Assembly: GCF_040786285.1 (NCBI RefSeq)
Contig: NZ_JBFMKQ010000005.1
Coordinates: 62,001-126,000, forward strand
Length of the DNA stretch: 64,000 nt
DNA from: Aquimarina sp040786285
Lineage (GTDB): Bacteria; Bacteroidota; Bacteroidia; Flavobacteriales; Flavobacteriaceae
Reading direction: 5' to 3'
Shown: positions 35,813-44,813 of the stretch, piece by piece
Position numbering within the stretch: the stretch's first letter is position 1
Layout: each line of letters starts with the position of its first letter
The notes under the pieces: generated by a model
What the model was told of the DNA's origin: nothing
The model's database searches: none
What the model saw: the letters and a program-made list of their open reading frames with translations, nothing else
Program-made: the position numbers and the translations under genes

Positions 35813-36355
35813 TTATTTTTCTATTTGTTTTTTCAATTCGCCATAAGGATAATAATACTTCCAAGTTCCGCTTTTTTTCCCATTAGTATGTTCACTTTCT
35901 AAATGTAAGTACCATTTATTCAGTTCGGAAGAGTATTTGTAGTCCTTTGATTTTATAATAAATGTGATATGCTTATTAGAATTTTTAATTTCTTGTAAAT
36001 CTTTTGCAGTTGTATTTAGAGTCAGAGTTTTTGTGTCAGAAATTAGATTTCCATTTTTGTCAAAGTATCTATTATTCATAACCGTTCCCCACGAATCGTA
36101 AATACTTTCTGTTCTCGAACTATTTTTGTAATATCTAATATGTTTTCCAGTCAAGAAAGAATATTCCTTGTTGTTATATTCATAATAGGTTGTAGTTCCT
36201 GAATATTTTGGTTGTCCGTTCTTAAAATAGGTTTCAATTTTACTTGAATCAATAGGCTTTAAATTGTTCATTAATTCCAAATATTTATCACCATGCTGAG
36301 CATAAGAAAATAAAGGAATTAAAATCAGAATTTTGATTGTGTCTCTAATGTTCAT
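35813..36355 (-). CDS. Secreted MORN/YwqK-like repeat protein
   Basis: A 180-aa protein with a signal peptide (MNIRDTIKILILIPLFSYAQ). Repeats such as YFKNGQPKYSG, YFDKNGNLISD and HTNGKKSGTWKYYYPYG match the MORN-variant repeats of YwqK-like (toxin-antitoxin annotated) proteins. Probably envelope-exposed; function unknown. Confidence 0.7.
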   Translation of the reverse strand: MNIRDTIKILILIPLFSYAQHGDKYLELMNNLKPIDSSKIETYFKNGQPKYSGTTTYYEYNNKEYSFLTGKHIRYYKNSSRTESIYDSWGTVMNNRYFDKNGNLISDTKTLTLNTTAKDLQEIKNSNKHITFIIKSKDYKYSSELNKWYLHLESEHTNGKKSGTWKYYYPYGELKKQIEK

Positions 36356-36368
36356 TTAAATGGTGTAC

Positions 36369-36532
36369 AACGCCAAATATATGAATCGGAGCAAGGCAAA
36401 CAAGCCTGAACCAATCGATTTATCTGCGCATTTTTATTTCTTGTTTAATTTATAAAAATTTAACGCCACGACAAAAAGGGAATGACCTTTTGATCTAGCA
36501 CTAAACTTTGCTCTGATTTCATATATGATGTT
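36369..36532 (-). repeat. attC-like site, family B
   Basis: ACAACGCCAAATATATGAATCG...TTTCATATATGATGTTACC; 164 bp. attC of the 36545-37375 cassette. Confidence 0.87.
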
Positions 36533-36544
36533 ACCCACAGGTTT

Positions 36545-37375
36545 CTATTTTTCAATAGAGGTTTCCCATCCATCATACTCTCCGTTTAGTTCTTTTGCTT
36601 TCTCCCAAAGTTGCAATGTGTAATCATCAATTTGATCATATCCAACTTTGTCAACTCTTGAAACTGATATTACATATTTGTATTCGTTAGGTTGTTCCGT
36701 TTTTCCCTTGTTTTTTGTTATAAACTTTAATTCATTAGTGAAACTCTCGAATTTCTCGAGTTCTTTCTCGTTTTTAAAATAGATCCAATGAAAAACTTCT
36801 CGCGGTTTGATTAATTTATCTCCGCCTTTTTCTAATTGTTCAAGCACACGTCTATTTTGTATTACTTGCATTTGTCTTGGCAAAGGATATAAAAAGTCAA
36901 AATATCCGTTCCATTCTTTGTCTGTTTTATGTCCAAAATCAAATTTGAAATTCGGAAATGCGGTCATTGCTGATGAAACTTGTTTTTCCATTAAAATTGT
37001 GTTCTCTCCAAAAAAGTATAAATCCCGAAATCCGTCTGAAGTCAGTCGTCCAGCAAAAGTGTAATTCAGATTACTTTTGTCAAATCCGCTTATTATTTCA
37101 TCCTCAATTTTCCATAATTCATCCGCATCATCGTTACTGGACAATCCGTTGTCTTTCGGATTAGGCATTTTTATTGAAACATAGACAACATTTTCTTGTC
37201 CATTTATTGGAGCAACACTCGTTAAATTCAAATCCGTTGCAATGGAACTTAATTTGTCATTTACATTTGAAAAGTAAAAAGTCCAATCAGGTTCGTATTC
37301 AGTTTTCTTTTCTGTTTGTCCGAATATTTTACTTAAAAATCCCATTATCAATATTAAGGTCAGTATTTTTCGCAT
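36545..37375 (-). CDS. Secreted DUF695-RraB fusion-like protein
   Basis: A 276-aa protein with a signal-like N-terminus (LILIMGFLSKIFGQ). The middle region (EYEPDWTFYFSNVNDKLSSI; GRLTSDGFRDLYFFG) matches DUF695; the C-terminal half (KPREVFHWIYFKNEKELEKF; GEYDGWETSI) matches RraB, the RNase E inhibitor B fold. Export would make an RNase-regulating role unlikely; the family often appears near immunity proteins. Single-gene cassette. Confidence 0.72.
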   Translation of the reverse strand: MRKILTLILIMGFLSKIFGQTEKKTEYEPDWTFYFSNVNDKLSSIATDLNLTSVAPINGQENVVYVSIKMPNPKDNGLSSNDDADELWKIEDEIISGFDKSNLNYTFAGRLTSDGFRDLYFFGENTILMEKQVSSAMTAFPNFKFDFGHKTDKEWNGYFDFLYPLPRQMQVIQNRRVLEQLEKGGDKLIKPREVFHWIYFKNEKELEKFESFTNELKFITKNKGKTEQPNEYKYVISVSRVDKVGYDQIDDYTLQLWEKAKELNGEYDGWETSIEK

Positions 37376-37397
37376 TCGCTTTGTTCAACTTGTGGGT

Positions 37398-37523
37398 AAC
37401 GTCTCGGCTATGGTTTGTTGCGGAAAGGCACGCGAGTCCGATTCCGGTTAAAGAGCCTAAGATAACAAATGCGCGTGAAATTCCGTTAAGGAATTTCGCC
37501 GCAATAAACTCATAGGCATTGTT
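37398..37523 (-). repeat. attC-like site, family F (copy 1)
   Basis: TAACGTCTCGGCTATGGTTTG...AACTCATAGGCATTGTTACAGC; 126 bp. No difference seen from the site at 47033. Internal GAAATTCC/GGAATTTC hairpin as in family E. attC of the duplicated TonB-plug cassette. Confidence 0.88.
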
Positions 37524-38025
37524 ACAGCACGTTTTTCACTTTTCGTTTAAATTTTCTGCTGTCAGAATACATTATAACAACTCCGCAACGGCCATTAGTT
37601 CCATATAATGCTGAAGCATTAGTTCCTTTTAATACAGTTACCTTGTCAACGTTCTTATCAGTTACCAATTCAAGTATTCTATTTGTTTTGGGATATTCTG
37701 TTGGGTCAAGCAAATAAGCGTTTTTCTTTAAGCCTAGAACAAAAACAATTTTACATTCACAATTCGCCTTTTCCATTGCGTCTTGTATCGTTTCTTGATT
37801 TTTAATTACAATTCGACAATAACTTTTTTGTCGTTTGTAAATAGTGTCTGCAAATATTTTCTTTTTTATTTGAGCTATTTGGTCAGATTTTGAACTCAAT
37901 TTTTCAAAACTCGCAATCCATTCGGTGTTTTGCTTTTCAGTCAGAATTAAATCAGTTGTGGTTTCTTGAGAGAACACATTTTTACCAAATAGCAGAGTTA
38001 TGGTTAGAATTAAAAGATGTTTCAT
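37522..38025 (-). CDS. Secreted TonB-dependent receptor plug-like fragment (copy 1)
   Basis: A 167-aa protein with a signal peptide (LLILTITLLFGKNVFSQE). DKVTVLKGTNASALYGTNGR with GVVIMYS is the plug-domain signature of SusC-like TonB-dependent receptors, but no beta-barrel follows. It may be a free plug-like domain with an unknown partner. An identical protein is encoded at 47157. Confidence 0.75.
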   Translation of the reverse strand: MKHLLILTITLLFGKNVFSQETTTDLILTEKQNTEWIASFEKLSSKSDQIAQIKKKIFADTIYKRQKSYCRIVIKNQETIQDAMEKANCECKIVFVLGLKKNAYLLDPTEYPKTNRILELVTDKNVDKVTVLKGTNASALYGTNGRCGVVIMYSDSRKFKRKVKNVL

Positions 38026-38131
38026 ATTCCAATTATTTCTGTCAAATCTAAAGTCAGTTTCTTGATTTGAAAATCAGAAATGAGTAAAATGGTCTTTTGG
38101 TTTAGCGAAATGTTTTTCTCAAATGTGCTGT

Positions 38132-38176
38132 AACGTTTAATGTAAAATGCGTTTTAATGCATTTTTACATAGTGTT
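38132..38176 (-). repeat. Minimal attC-like site, family H
   Basis: TAACGTTTAATGTAAAATGCG...TGCATTTTTACATAGTGTTAG; 45 bp. ATGTAAAA-TGCG pairs with TGCATTTTTACAT, one extra base on the R'' side. attC of the 38192-38608 cassette. Confidence 0.8.
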
Positions 38177-38191
38177 AGAGAATGTGTTCTT

Positions 38192-38608
38192 TTATAAACC
38201 ATCTCCATTAATTTTAGTTAATTTTCGTTTTAATATAATGCTGTTTACTATTACAATTGGTTGACAGGCTATAAAAAACAAAATAGTTGAAATAAAATCA
38301 GGAGGCGTTGCCAAGTAAGAAAAAATTAGAGAAAACAATTCAAGAATCAAAGGAGCTTTCCACCAATCCTTTTCTTTTATTTTAATCCACTCTATTAACT
38401 CCTTCCATAGAAATGGTAAAGTAATTAAAGAGAAAAAATAGATTAACCAAGTAATGAATAATTTTATGATCGGCCCTTTGCTAACGGAATTTTTAATCAA
38501 AGGGTCTATTGAATATCCTTCCAACCACTTGAATAAAAAGTAGGAGATAGTTGCACTTAAAAAAACAGTTATAACTAATGGTAAAATTATTTTTCTCGAT
38601 CCATCCAT
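38192..38608 (-). CDS. Multi-pass membrane protein
   Basis: A 138-aa protein with about four hydrophobic segments. Not recognised. Single-gene cassette with the minimal site. Confidence 0.56.
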   Translation of the reverse strand: MDGSRKIILPLVITVFLSATISYFLFKWLEGYSIDPLIKNSVSKGPIIKLFITWLIYFFSLITLPFLWKELIEWIKIKEKDWWKAPLILELFSLIFSYLATPPDFISTILFFIACQPIVIVNSIILKRKLTKINGDGL

Positions 38609-38633
38609 TTAATTATCAAGTTTAATATTCTCT

Positions 38634-38796
38634 AACGTTTAATATATGTGTCGTAGCAGAAGAAAAAGTTACCATAATTTTCGATTTTTCTTGCGCATTG
38701 GTTGCCAACTTTTACTTTTTGAAACATTGCGCCTTACCAAAAATACAACAACCAATCAATTGATCACTTTGCTGCTATGATCACATATATAGTGTT
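38634..38796 (-). repeat. attC-like site, family A
   Basis: CTAACGTTTAATATATGTG...GATCACATATATAGTGTTGTAGC; 163 bp. attC of the 38806-39273 cassette. Confidence 0.86.
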
Positions 38797-38805
38797 GTAG
38801 CCAGT

Positions 38806-39273
38806 TTATTTATTTAGTCTCGTTATCATAATTATAATATTCCAAAGCGAGAATAAGTCATTTCCTTTTTTCGTAATAAAAATCGTTTCTTTCCCGTCAA
38901 ATTCAGTAACTAACAATTCACATTCATTACGTTTTTTAATTTTTTTGAGTTTAGTTTCGCCAGCTTCTGCTTTTTCGAAATATTCTTTCCGATTTTTAGA
39001 ATCTACATCTTCAATTGAATCTAGTTTTATAGAGTTGAGTTTTGTTCCATCATATCCAATGATTCTTTTAGTCCCCAATGCGGTCCAATTATTCTTTGAA
39101 TCCGTAAATAGTAAGATTATTTTTCCGCTATCTTTTTCGTCAAAATGATTTGAATATTTCATTTTAACTTCATCAGTCAAGTTTTCAAATAAAAAGGCAC
39201 TTTTATTCGGTAGACTATGTTGAGAAGCTCTCCACTTAATTCTATTTTCTATAAATTCGATTGTTTTTTGCAT
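38806..39273 (-). CDS. Hypothetical protein, possible PH-like fold
   Basis: A 155-aa soluble protein. The strand pattern GKIILLFTDSKNNWTALGTK, RIIGYDGTKLNSIKLDSIED and ECELLVTEFDGKETIFITKK resembles bacterial PH-like domains, weakly. Not otherwise recognised. Confidence 0.55.
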   Translation of the reverse strand: MQKTIEFIENRIKWRASQHSLPNKSAFLFENLTDEVKMKYSNHFDEKDSGKIILLFTDSKNNWTALGTKRIIGYDGTKLNSIKLDSIEDVDSKNRKEYFEKAEAGETKLKKIKKRNECELLVTEFDGKETIFITKKGNDLFSLWNIIIMITRLNK

Positions 39274-39290
39274 TCAGCTTAATTGGCTAC

Positions 39291-39452
39291 AACGCCAAAT
39301 ATATGAATCGGAGCAAGGCAAGTATACCTGAACCAATTGATTTATCTGCGCATTTTTATTTCTTATTAAACTTATAAAAATCTAGCGTCTTTGCAAAAAG
39401 GAAATAACCTCTTGATCTAGCACTAAATTGCTCTGATTTCATATATAATGTT
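39291..39452 (-). repeat. attC-like site, family B
   Basis: ACAACGCCAAATATATGAATCG...TTTCATATATAATGTTGTG; 162 bp. attC of the 39469-40128 cassette. Confidence 0.87.
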
Positions 39453-39468
39453 GTGAGCAGTACTTTTT

Positions 39469-40128
39469 TTAGAGAACAGATTTTAATTCATTCCCATAAT
39501 CAGATTGATCAATATCAATCCCTAGGTTTAAATTATTCATTCGACTAATTATTTTGGTGTCAAAATGAATTCCTTTGTTCCCACAAATATATTGTTGGCT
39601 AAAAATAGAAATTATAACATTAGATTTTGCAATCAACTTTTTAATTCCATCAATATCTTTTTCCAATTCAGTTAGTAACATTTTTAATTTAGGTTCTAAC
39701 TCATAAGCATTACTTTTGATCGGCTCAAATGAAATTCTGCTGAAATTATATCTGCTTTTTCCATTTGCTCTCAAATCATCAATACTCCAACCTGTCAATG
39801 GCTTTAGTTTCGTTAATTTAGATAATTCGTCAAAAGTAAGTTTATCGGAAGTCGCGGTTAAATATATTCGGTTTCCATTTTCGGTATCTACAGCAACTAA
39901 TTTATTATTTTCTTTTGAAAAATAAATAACTAAAAAGAAAGGCTCTTCTGCTATAGGAAAATAAACAGCATTTACTTTTTCAAATGATTTAAAATCGACG
40001 CGTTCAACTTTTGGTTTTCCATTTTTTAATTGGACTGAATGAACTTCCAAATACTGTTCTGTTGTTCCAAAAGTTGGCTTTTCAATTTCTGCGATTGCTC
40101 TCTCTATTAGTTTTTCTTTCAATATCAA
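39469..40128 (-). CDS. Hypothetical protein, unknown function
   Basis: A 219-aa soluble protein, not recognised. PTFGTTEQYLEVHSVQLKNG, then VYFPIAEEPFFLVIYF, and a C-terminal helical part with LELDKDIDG-type segments. TTG 40128 (or TTG 40122) is used because TAA precedes it in frame. Confidence 0.55.
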   Translation of the reverse strand: MILKEKLIERAIAEIEKPTFGTTEQYLEVHSVQLKNGKPKVERVDFKSFEKVNAVYFPIAEEPFFLVIYFSKENNKLVAVDTENGNRIYLTATSDKLTFDELSKLTKLKPLTGWSIDDLRANGKSRYNFSRISFEPIKSNAYELEPKLKMLLTELEKDIDGIKKLIAKSNVIISIFSQQYICGNKGIHFDTKIISRMNNLNLGIDIDQSDYGNELKSVL

Positions 40129-40153
40129 TTTAGTTTTTTCAGGTATTGCTCAC

Positions 40154-40317
40154 AACGCCAAATATATGAATCGGAGCAAGGCAAGTATTCCTGAACCAAT
40201 TGATCTATCTGCGCATTTTTATTTCTTATTCAATTTATAAAAATTTAGCGCCATCGCAAAAAGTAAAAGACCTTTAGATCCAACATTAAATTTTGCTCTG
40301 ATTTTATATATAATGTT
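40154..40317 (-). repeat. attC-like site, family B
   Basis: ACAACGCCAAATATATGAATCG...TTTTATATATAATGTTGTG; 164 bp. attC of the 40354-40689 cassette. Confidence 0.87.
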
Positions 40318-40353
40318 GTGGGTAGGGCTTTCTTTTCAGGTTTCGGGCTTAAT

Positions 40354-40689
40354 TCAAATTATTGATAACACAGCTACGATCAAAAAAATGGAAAATCCAA
40401 CGATAGAAATAATATATTTATAATCTTTCTTTTCCTTTTTTAAAATACTTAAGGCTGTTAAAGCTGTACCAGAAATTACGAGTAAATTCGTCAGAATGAT
40501 CAATACGGAGAGGAGTATGTCCGAATTCTCTTGCGGCTTTTCATATCCTTCCAATTCAATTGATAAAGTAGTAGAGGTTCCGACAATATAAGCAACCAAA
40601 ATGTTCAATAAAATAAAATATATTAAAAACCGGAAGGACCAAGTTCTGTAATTGGTGTTTTTTTTAGTGATCGTTTCTGCTGATTCCAT
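40354..40689 (-). CDS. Three-pass membrane protein
   Basis: A 111-aa protein with three hydrophobic segments (about 21-42, 55-76, 88-109). Not recognised. Single-gene cassette. Confidence 0.55.
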   Translation of the reverse strand: MESAETITKKNTNYRTWSFRFLIYFILLNILVAYIVGTSTTLSIELEGYEKPQENSDILLSVLIILTNLLVISGTALTALSILKKEKKDYKYIISIVGFSIFLIVAVLSII

Positions 40690-40715
40690 TAAATTTATTT
40701 TTTTCGCTTACACAC

Positions 40716-40879
40716 AACGCCAAATATATGAATCGGAGCAAAGCAAGTAAGCCTGAACCAATTGATCTATCTGCGCATTTTTATTTCTTGTTTAATTTAT
40801 AAAAATCTAGCGCCATCCCAAAAAGAAAATGACCTTTCGATCTAGCACTAAACTTTGCTCTGATTTCATATATAATGTT
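40716..40879 (-). repeat. attC-like site, family B
   Basis: ACAACGCCAAATATATGAATCG...TTTCATATATAATGTTGTGTG; 164 bp. attC of the 40892-41488 cassette. Confidence 0.87.
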
Positions 40880-40891
40880 GTGTGTAGGTTT

Positions 40892-41488
40892 TTAATCTGA
40901 TTGATGAACCCAATATAATTTCCCTTTTTTAAAAGTTAGTATACCTCCTCCTGCATCTAGCTTTTGTACATAAATACTAGGTCTTTCAAGTTTAATGATA
41001 GTATCTTTATCTAGATCTCCATTTTCCTTAATTAATACTTCCCAAGTTTTTTTGTCAGAAATGACTCCCCATTCATCAATCCAATCTACTAATTCGGGGT
41101 ATTTTATGAATTTTGTTTCATTACAACCAATTTTTAAAGTGCTCCCTCTTTTTTGCTCTATAAATATGTATTTACATTTGTTTCTGACAAAGTATATTTT
41201 TTCTAATTCTCCATTCCCATTCAAGTCAATTTTTATGGTGTCGTTTAAGCTATACTTTTTAAAATTGGTCCTTTCGGGATATTCGGAGATATATGTTATC
41301 TCTTCTTTTATAGGCAGAGTAGCTTGCGTTGTTGTTTTCTTTGTACTCAGAGATTTCGGTGTTTTATTAGCTGTGTTTTTAATTGTGTCAGATTCACTTT
41401 TTTTCAAATTTAAATTTGATTTTTGCTCTGATTTGCATTGAATCAAAAATATAGTAGCTAATATGATAATTCCAATTTTTTTCATCAT
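40892..41488 (-). CDS. Lipoprotein, unknown function
   Basis: A 198-aa lipoprotein (lipobox FLIQC) with a Ser/Thr/Lys-rich linker (KSLSTKKTTTQATLPIKEE), then a motif KIDLNGNGELEKIYFV that resembles a calcium-binding repeat. Family not recognised. Confidence 0.6.
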   Translation of the reverse strand: MMKKIGIIILATIFLIQCKSEQKSNLNLKKSESDTIKNTANKTPKSLSTKKTTTQATLPIKEEITYISEYPERTNFKKYSLNDTIKIDLNGNGELEKIYFVRNKCKYIFIEQKRGSTLKIGCNETKFIKYPELVDWIDEWGVISDKKTWEVLIKENGDLDKDTIIKLERPSIYVQKLDAGGGILTFKKGKLYWVHQSD

Positions 41489-41504
41489 TTTTCAACTTAC
41501 ACAC

Positions 41505-41666
41505 AACGTTTAATATATGAATCGGAGCAAGGCAAGTAAGCCAGAACCAATCGATCTATTTGCGTATTTTTATTTCTTGTTTAATTTATAAAAATATAGC
41601 GCCACTGCAAAAAGAAAATAGCCTTTCGATCTGGCACTAAATTGTTCTGATTTCATATATAATGTT
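41505..41666 (-). repeat. attC-like site, family B
   Basis: ACAACGTTTAATATATGAATCG...TTTCATATATAATGTTGTGTG; 162 bp. The first bases after AAC match family A, the rest family B. attC of the PhyH cassette. Confidence 0.86.
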
Positions 41667-42393
41667 GTGTGTTGGCTTTTCCATTCCAATATTCTAACCA
41701 ATTTAGTGGTTCAGTCAGATTATGCATATTAAATTCTAAATGAATTACTCGTCTTTTCTTACCGTTTGTTGTTCTGTTCGAAGCGTGTAAGGTCAGAGGT
41801 TTCATTAACATTGCTCCGCCTTTTTCTACTTCACAAACAAATTCGTTTTCTATATTCCAATCTTTTGAGTCGGCACGCACTATTCCTTTTAAATGAGATT
41901 TTGGAATTACTTTTAGAGCTCCATTATTCTTGTCCGTTTTGTCCAAGTGAATTCGAATTGTTATTGTGTCTTGTAAAATCTCAATTGGTGGTTGAACTCC
42001 GTATTGCCTTTTTTTAAAAGTCCAATTTGAGTAATTTTTCAACTCTACTTTTTTATCAACAGAAATACTCAAATCTTGATGATAAGCAACAAACCAATTT
42101 GATTCACTAGGTTTGTCAAAATAGATTGCTTTTGTCAGGAAATATTTGGATTCGGAAAGGTCAGTAAGTAATTCAGTCAGCTTTTTGTTAAATAGCAAAT
42201 CACTTAGTTCAGGTACATTTTTGATTAATTGCCTAATTGCAAATAAATCCTTTGTTTTCATAAACGAATTTCCGTCTTGTTCAGTATTCTCAATACAAGC
42301 CAAGATTTGACTTATTTCATTGTCCGAATACAAGTCAGATAATACAGAATATCCGTTTTCATCAAGTTCTATTTTGTTTTTTTTGTAGCTCAT
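41653..42393 (-). CDS. Phytanoyl-CoA dioxygenase (PhyH)-family protein
   Basis: A 246-aa enzyme. FVAYHQDLSI carries the first Fe(II) ligands (His105, Asp107); PLTLHASNRTTNGKKRRVIH supplies the distal His and the 2-oxoglutarate-binding Arg. It hydroxylates an unknown substrate in the Fe(II)/2OG manner. The open frame extends 47 codons upstream through the site at 42409, so ATG 42393 is used. The gene's last codons overlap the right arm of site 41505-41666. Confidence 0.82.
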   Translation of the reverse strand: MSYKKNKIELDENGYSVLSDLYSDNEISQILACIENTEQDGNSFMKTKDLFAIRQLIKNVPELSDLLFNKKLTELLTDLSESKYFLTKAIYFDKPSESNWFVAYHQDLSISVDKKVELKNYSNWTFKKRQYGVQPPIEILQDTITIRIHLDKTDKNNGALKVIPKSHLKGIVRADSKDWNIENEFVCEVEKGGAMLMKPLTLHASNRTTNGKKRRVIHLEFNMHNLTEPLNWLEYWNGKANTQHYI

Positions 42394-42408
42394 TTTACGC
42401 TTACACAC

Positions 42409-42571
42409 AACGTTTAATATATGTGTCGTAGCAGGGCAAAATGTTACCAAGCCATCGACATTTTCTGCGCATTGATTGCTAACTTTTACTTTCTGCAAGC
42501 ATTGCGCCTTACCAAAAATACAACAACCATTCAATTCATCCCTTAGCCGCTATGATCACATATATGTTATT
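42409..42571 (-). repeat. attC-like site, family A
   Basis: ACAACGTTTAATATATGTG...GATCACATATATGTTATTGTAAG; 163 bp. The GTT box reads ATT, a substitution. attC of the 42581-43099 cassette. Confidence 0.82.
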
Positions 42572-42580
42572 GTAAGTAGT

Positions 42581-43099
42581 TTATTTTATTTTTTCATGTA
42601 CAAAGTTTAAGATATTTTGGAAATCCTCTTCACCAACTTCAGATTTTCCAATTACGAATACCTCTCCATAATTTTCTTTTTGAATTAATAGAAGATTAGA
42701 TTTAACTATTTTATATTTTTGAAAATCTTCCCAATTCGTCCAATTACATAAGTAATCGTTAGAATATCTTAAACAATGATCATTTAATTCAAATATTCCA
42801 GTCGTAGTTACTTCATTTTCCTTAAATAAGCTTTTTAAATTCCTTGTATAATCGTTTTTTAATCCCGTATACTTTTCATTTTTAAAGTAAAGATCGAAAA
42901 TTGCAAAAATTCCAATAACAAAGAATAAAGTGCTCAATTCACTTCCCCCAATCAAGATACTAAGTCCAAGAATAAAACATATACAAGAAATAATTAATGA
43001 TTCTTTCATCTTCTTATATTCTTTTGGAAAAATATAAGGGAAAGTCAATTTTGTTTGTTCGATATAAAGCTTTTCGTCAAATGGAATTTGATACTTCAA
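42581..43099 (-). CDS. YcxB-like membrane protein
   Basis: A 172-aa protein: N-terminal cytoplasmic strand, two membrane segments (about 35-68), then YSNDYLCNWTNWEDFQKYKI and NLLLIQKENYGEVFVIGKSE as in YcxB-like proteins. Function unknown. TTG 43099 is the start (stop four codons upstream). Confidence 0.66.
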   Translation of the reverse strand: MKYQIPFDEKLYIEQTKLTFPYIFPKEYKKMKESLIISCICFILGLSILIGGSELSTLFFVIGIFAIFDLYFKNEKYTGLKNDYTRNLKSLFKENEVTTTGIFELNDHCLRYSNDYLCNWTNWEDFQKYKIVKSNLLLIQKENYGEVFVIGKSEVGEEDFQNILNFVHEKIK

Positions 43100-43123
43100 A
43101 ATTGGTTTTTAAGGATTACTTAC

Positions 43124-43286
43124 AACGTTTAATATATGTGTCGTAGCAGGGCAAAATGTTACCTTACTTTTCGATTTTTCTGCGCATTGGTTGCTAACTT
43201 TTACTTTTTGCAAGTATTGCGCCTTAGTAAAAATACAATAACCATTCGATTTATCTCATAGCTGCTATGATCACATATATAGTGTT
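43124..43286 (-). repeat. attC-like site, family A
   Basis: ACAACGTTTAATATATGTG...GATCACATATATAGTGTTGGC; 163 bp. Arms: AAC-ACT-ATATATGTGA versus AAC-GTTTA-ATATATGTG on the folded strand. attC of the 43295-43795 cassette. Confidence 0.87.
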
Positions 43287-43294
43287 GGCAACAG

Positions 43295-43795
43295 TTATTT
43301 TACTTTTTTTCCGTTTCGATATTCTATTTGAGTTTTGGCTCCGTTTTTATTTAGGCAGTATTCAATTCCGTTTTTCTTTTTCCCTAAATATTGACAGCTA
43401 TAAGTCAGTTTTCCCCTTTCAAACTGTTCCACAAGAATTTTTATTCCGTCATCATTATAAGTTATGGTTTCAAAAACTTCACCTTCTAAATTATACTTAT
43501 GCTCTTTTAAAAGAACTAATTGTTTATTTGGGTTGTATATTATCTTATTTGAAACTCTTTTTTCTTTTCCGTTGTAGTATAAATTACTCGACAGGATAAT
43601 TCCGTTTTTGTATTCCTCTTCATAAACTAAATGTCCATTTTTTCGTTTTTTTTGAGTAATTCCAGTAAAGAGTTTGTTATTAACACTTTTGTAAACTAAA
43701 TTATTGTCAATATATGTTTCCTTCATTCCAATTGTTTCTTGCGAAACCATTTTGTTGAAAGTAAAAAGCATTAATAAAATTAGAAAGTTTCTCAT
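43295..43795 (-). CDS. Secreted MORN-variant (YwqK-like) repeat protein
   Basis: A 166-aa protein with a signal peptide (MRNFLILLMLFTFNKMVSQE). Repeats GHLVYEEEYKNGIILSS, YNLEGEVFETITYNDDG and FERGKLTYSCQYLGKKKNG match MORN-variant repeats of YwqK-type proteins. Envelope location likely. Confidence 0.74.
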   Translation of the reverse strand: MRNFLILLMLFTFNKMVSQETIGMKETYIDNNLVYKSVNNKLFTGITQKKRKNGHLVYEEEYKNGIILSSNLYYNGKEKRVSNKIIYNPNKQLVLLKEHKYNLEGEVFETITYNDDGIKILVEQFERGKLTYSCQYLGKKKNGIEYCLNKNGAKTQIEYRNGKKVK

Positions 43796-43813
43796 TTAAT
43801 TATAATTGTTGCC

Positions 43814-43999
43814 AACGTCTCGTATAAGAAACGTAGGGCAGGTGATAAGCGATACGTTTCGGATTGGTACTAAGCCAAATATAAATATTTTGCTTTTATC
43901 TTTTTTCTCCTAAACGCCAAATTTTATAGTTGGCGACTTTGCAAATACACACAGACCTTTGGATTAAGCCCAAATACCCTATGTTTTTTATACATTGTT
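43814..43999 (-). repeat. attC-like site, family D
   Basis: CCAACGTCTCGTATAAGAAACG...TTTTTATACATTGTTACTGG; 186 bp. attC of the CPBP cassette. Confidence 0.85.
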
Positions 44000-44009
44000 A
44001 CTGGCAGTT

Positions 44010-44762
44010 TTAATTCACGTTGATTGGATAAAAGATGCAATAAATCATTCCTAAATTGAAAGCTGAGTGACATATTATTGCTCCTAAAATCGAGCCTGAA
44101 CGTTTTCTGCAAACGTAAAATAAAATACTCACACAAAACATATTCAAAACCCATATCAAAGTCGGTAATGTCAATAATTCCCATTGCTGATTTACGAAAA
44201 CTAGTCCGAAATGAGAGATATGAACGAGAGCAAATGCAGAACTATCAATTATAGATGCTTTTCCATTTCCAACGGAATTTGCAAAACTTGAATGAACTAT
44301 ACCTCTAAAAAAAAGTTCTTCTCCAATCGGACTGAATATCATTCCAGTCAAAGCCATAATACCAAACATCACGAGTTTACTCTGCTGGTCAATTTCTACT
44401 GGAATATTATAAGATTTTCCAATATAGTAGTACCAATTTTCGTAAGACTGACCGTAAAAAATTTCGCCTAAAAAGTAAAGGAAAATGCTAAATACGATTC
44501 CAATTATAAAAGAAATAATTAACCAATTCTTTTCCGTAGGCTTTTTAATTCCGATTTTTTTTCTTCCGTACTTACTCAAAAAAATGAATGGTGCAATCGC
44601 GGAAATAAACATAATCAGTCCAATGTAGGCGTAGTTTGCTATTTCATTTGCGTGTAGAACTAAAATGAAACGAGGAATACAGATTACAAGAATTAAAAAA
44701 AGTCCGAATTTCCAATTAAAATTGAAAATCTTACTCCACATCGGTTTTAATTCATTCTCCAT
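44010..44762 (-). CDS. CPBP-family (CAAX-like) intramembrane metalloprotease
   Basis: A 250-aa protein with about seven hydrophobic segments. GEELFFRG (Glu148-Glu149 and Arg) is the first catalytic motif, ALVHISHFG supplies the second-helix His, and IICHSAFN the last, as in CPBP/Abi proteases. Members process prenylated or membrane peptides or act in bacteriocin self-immunity. Single-gene cassette. Confidence 0.86.
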   Translation of the reverse strand: MENELKPMWSKIFNFNWKFGLFLILVICIPRFILVLHANEIANYAYIGLIMFISAIAPFIFLSKYGRKKIGIKKPTEKNWLIISFIIGIVFSIFLYFLGEIFYGQSYENWYYYIGKSYNIPVEIDQQSKLVMFGIMALTGMIFSPIGEELFFRGIVHSSFANSVGNGKASIIDSSAFALVHISHFGLVFVNQQWELLTLPTLIWVLNMFCVSILFYVCRKRSGSILGAIICHSAFNLGMIYCIFYPINVN

Positions 44763-44813
44763 ATTTTACTTAAAATTTTCGGTTTTCTCGATGGTTTTTG
44801 TCAAATAGCCACT

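Noticed and set aside
42393..42534. N-terminal extension of the PhyH protein (47 codons)
   Set aside because: It is translated from the site at 42409-42571 and is Cys-rich in a way that mirrors the repeat, so ATG 42393 is a better start. The same reasoning removed extensions at 21847, 22911, 24033, 52864 and others.
43267..43599. 110-codon + strand ORF
   Set aside because: Antisense shadow of the MORN-like gene 43295-43795, starting within a cassette site.
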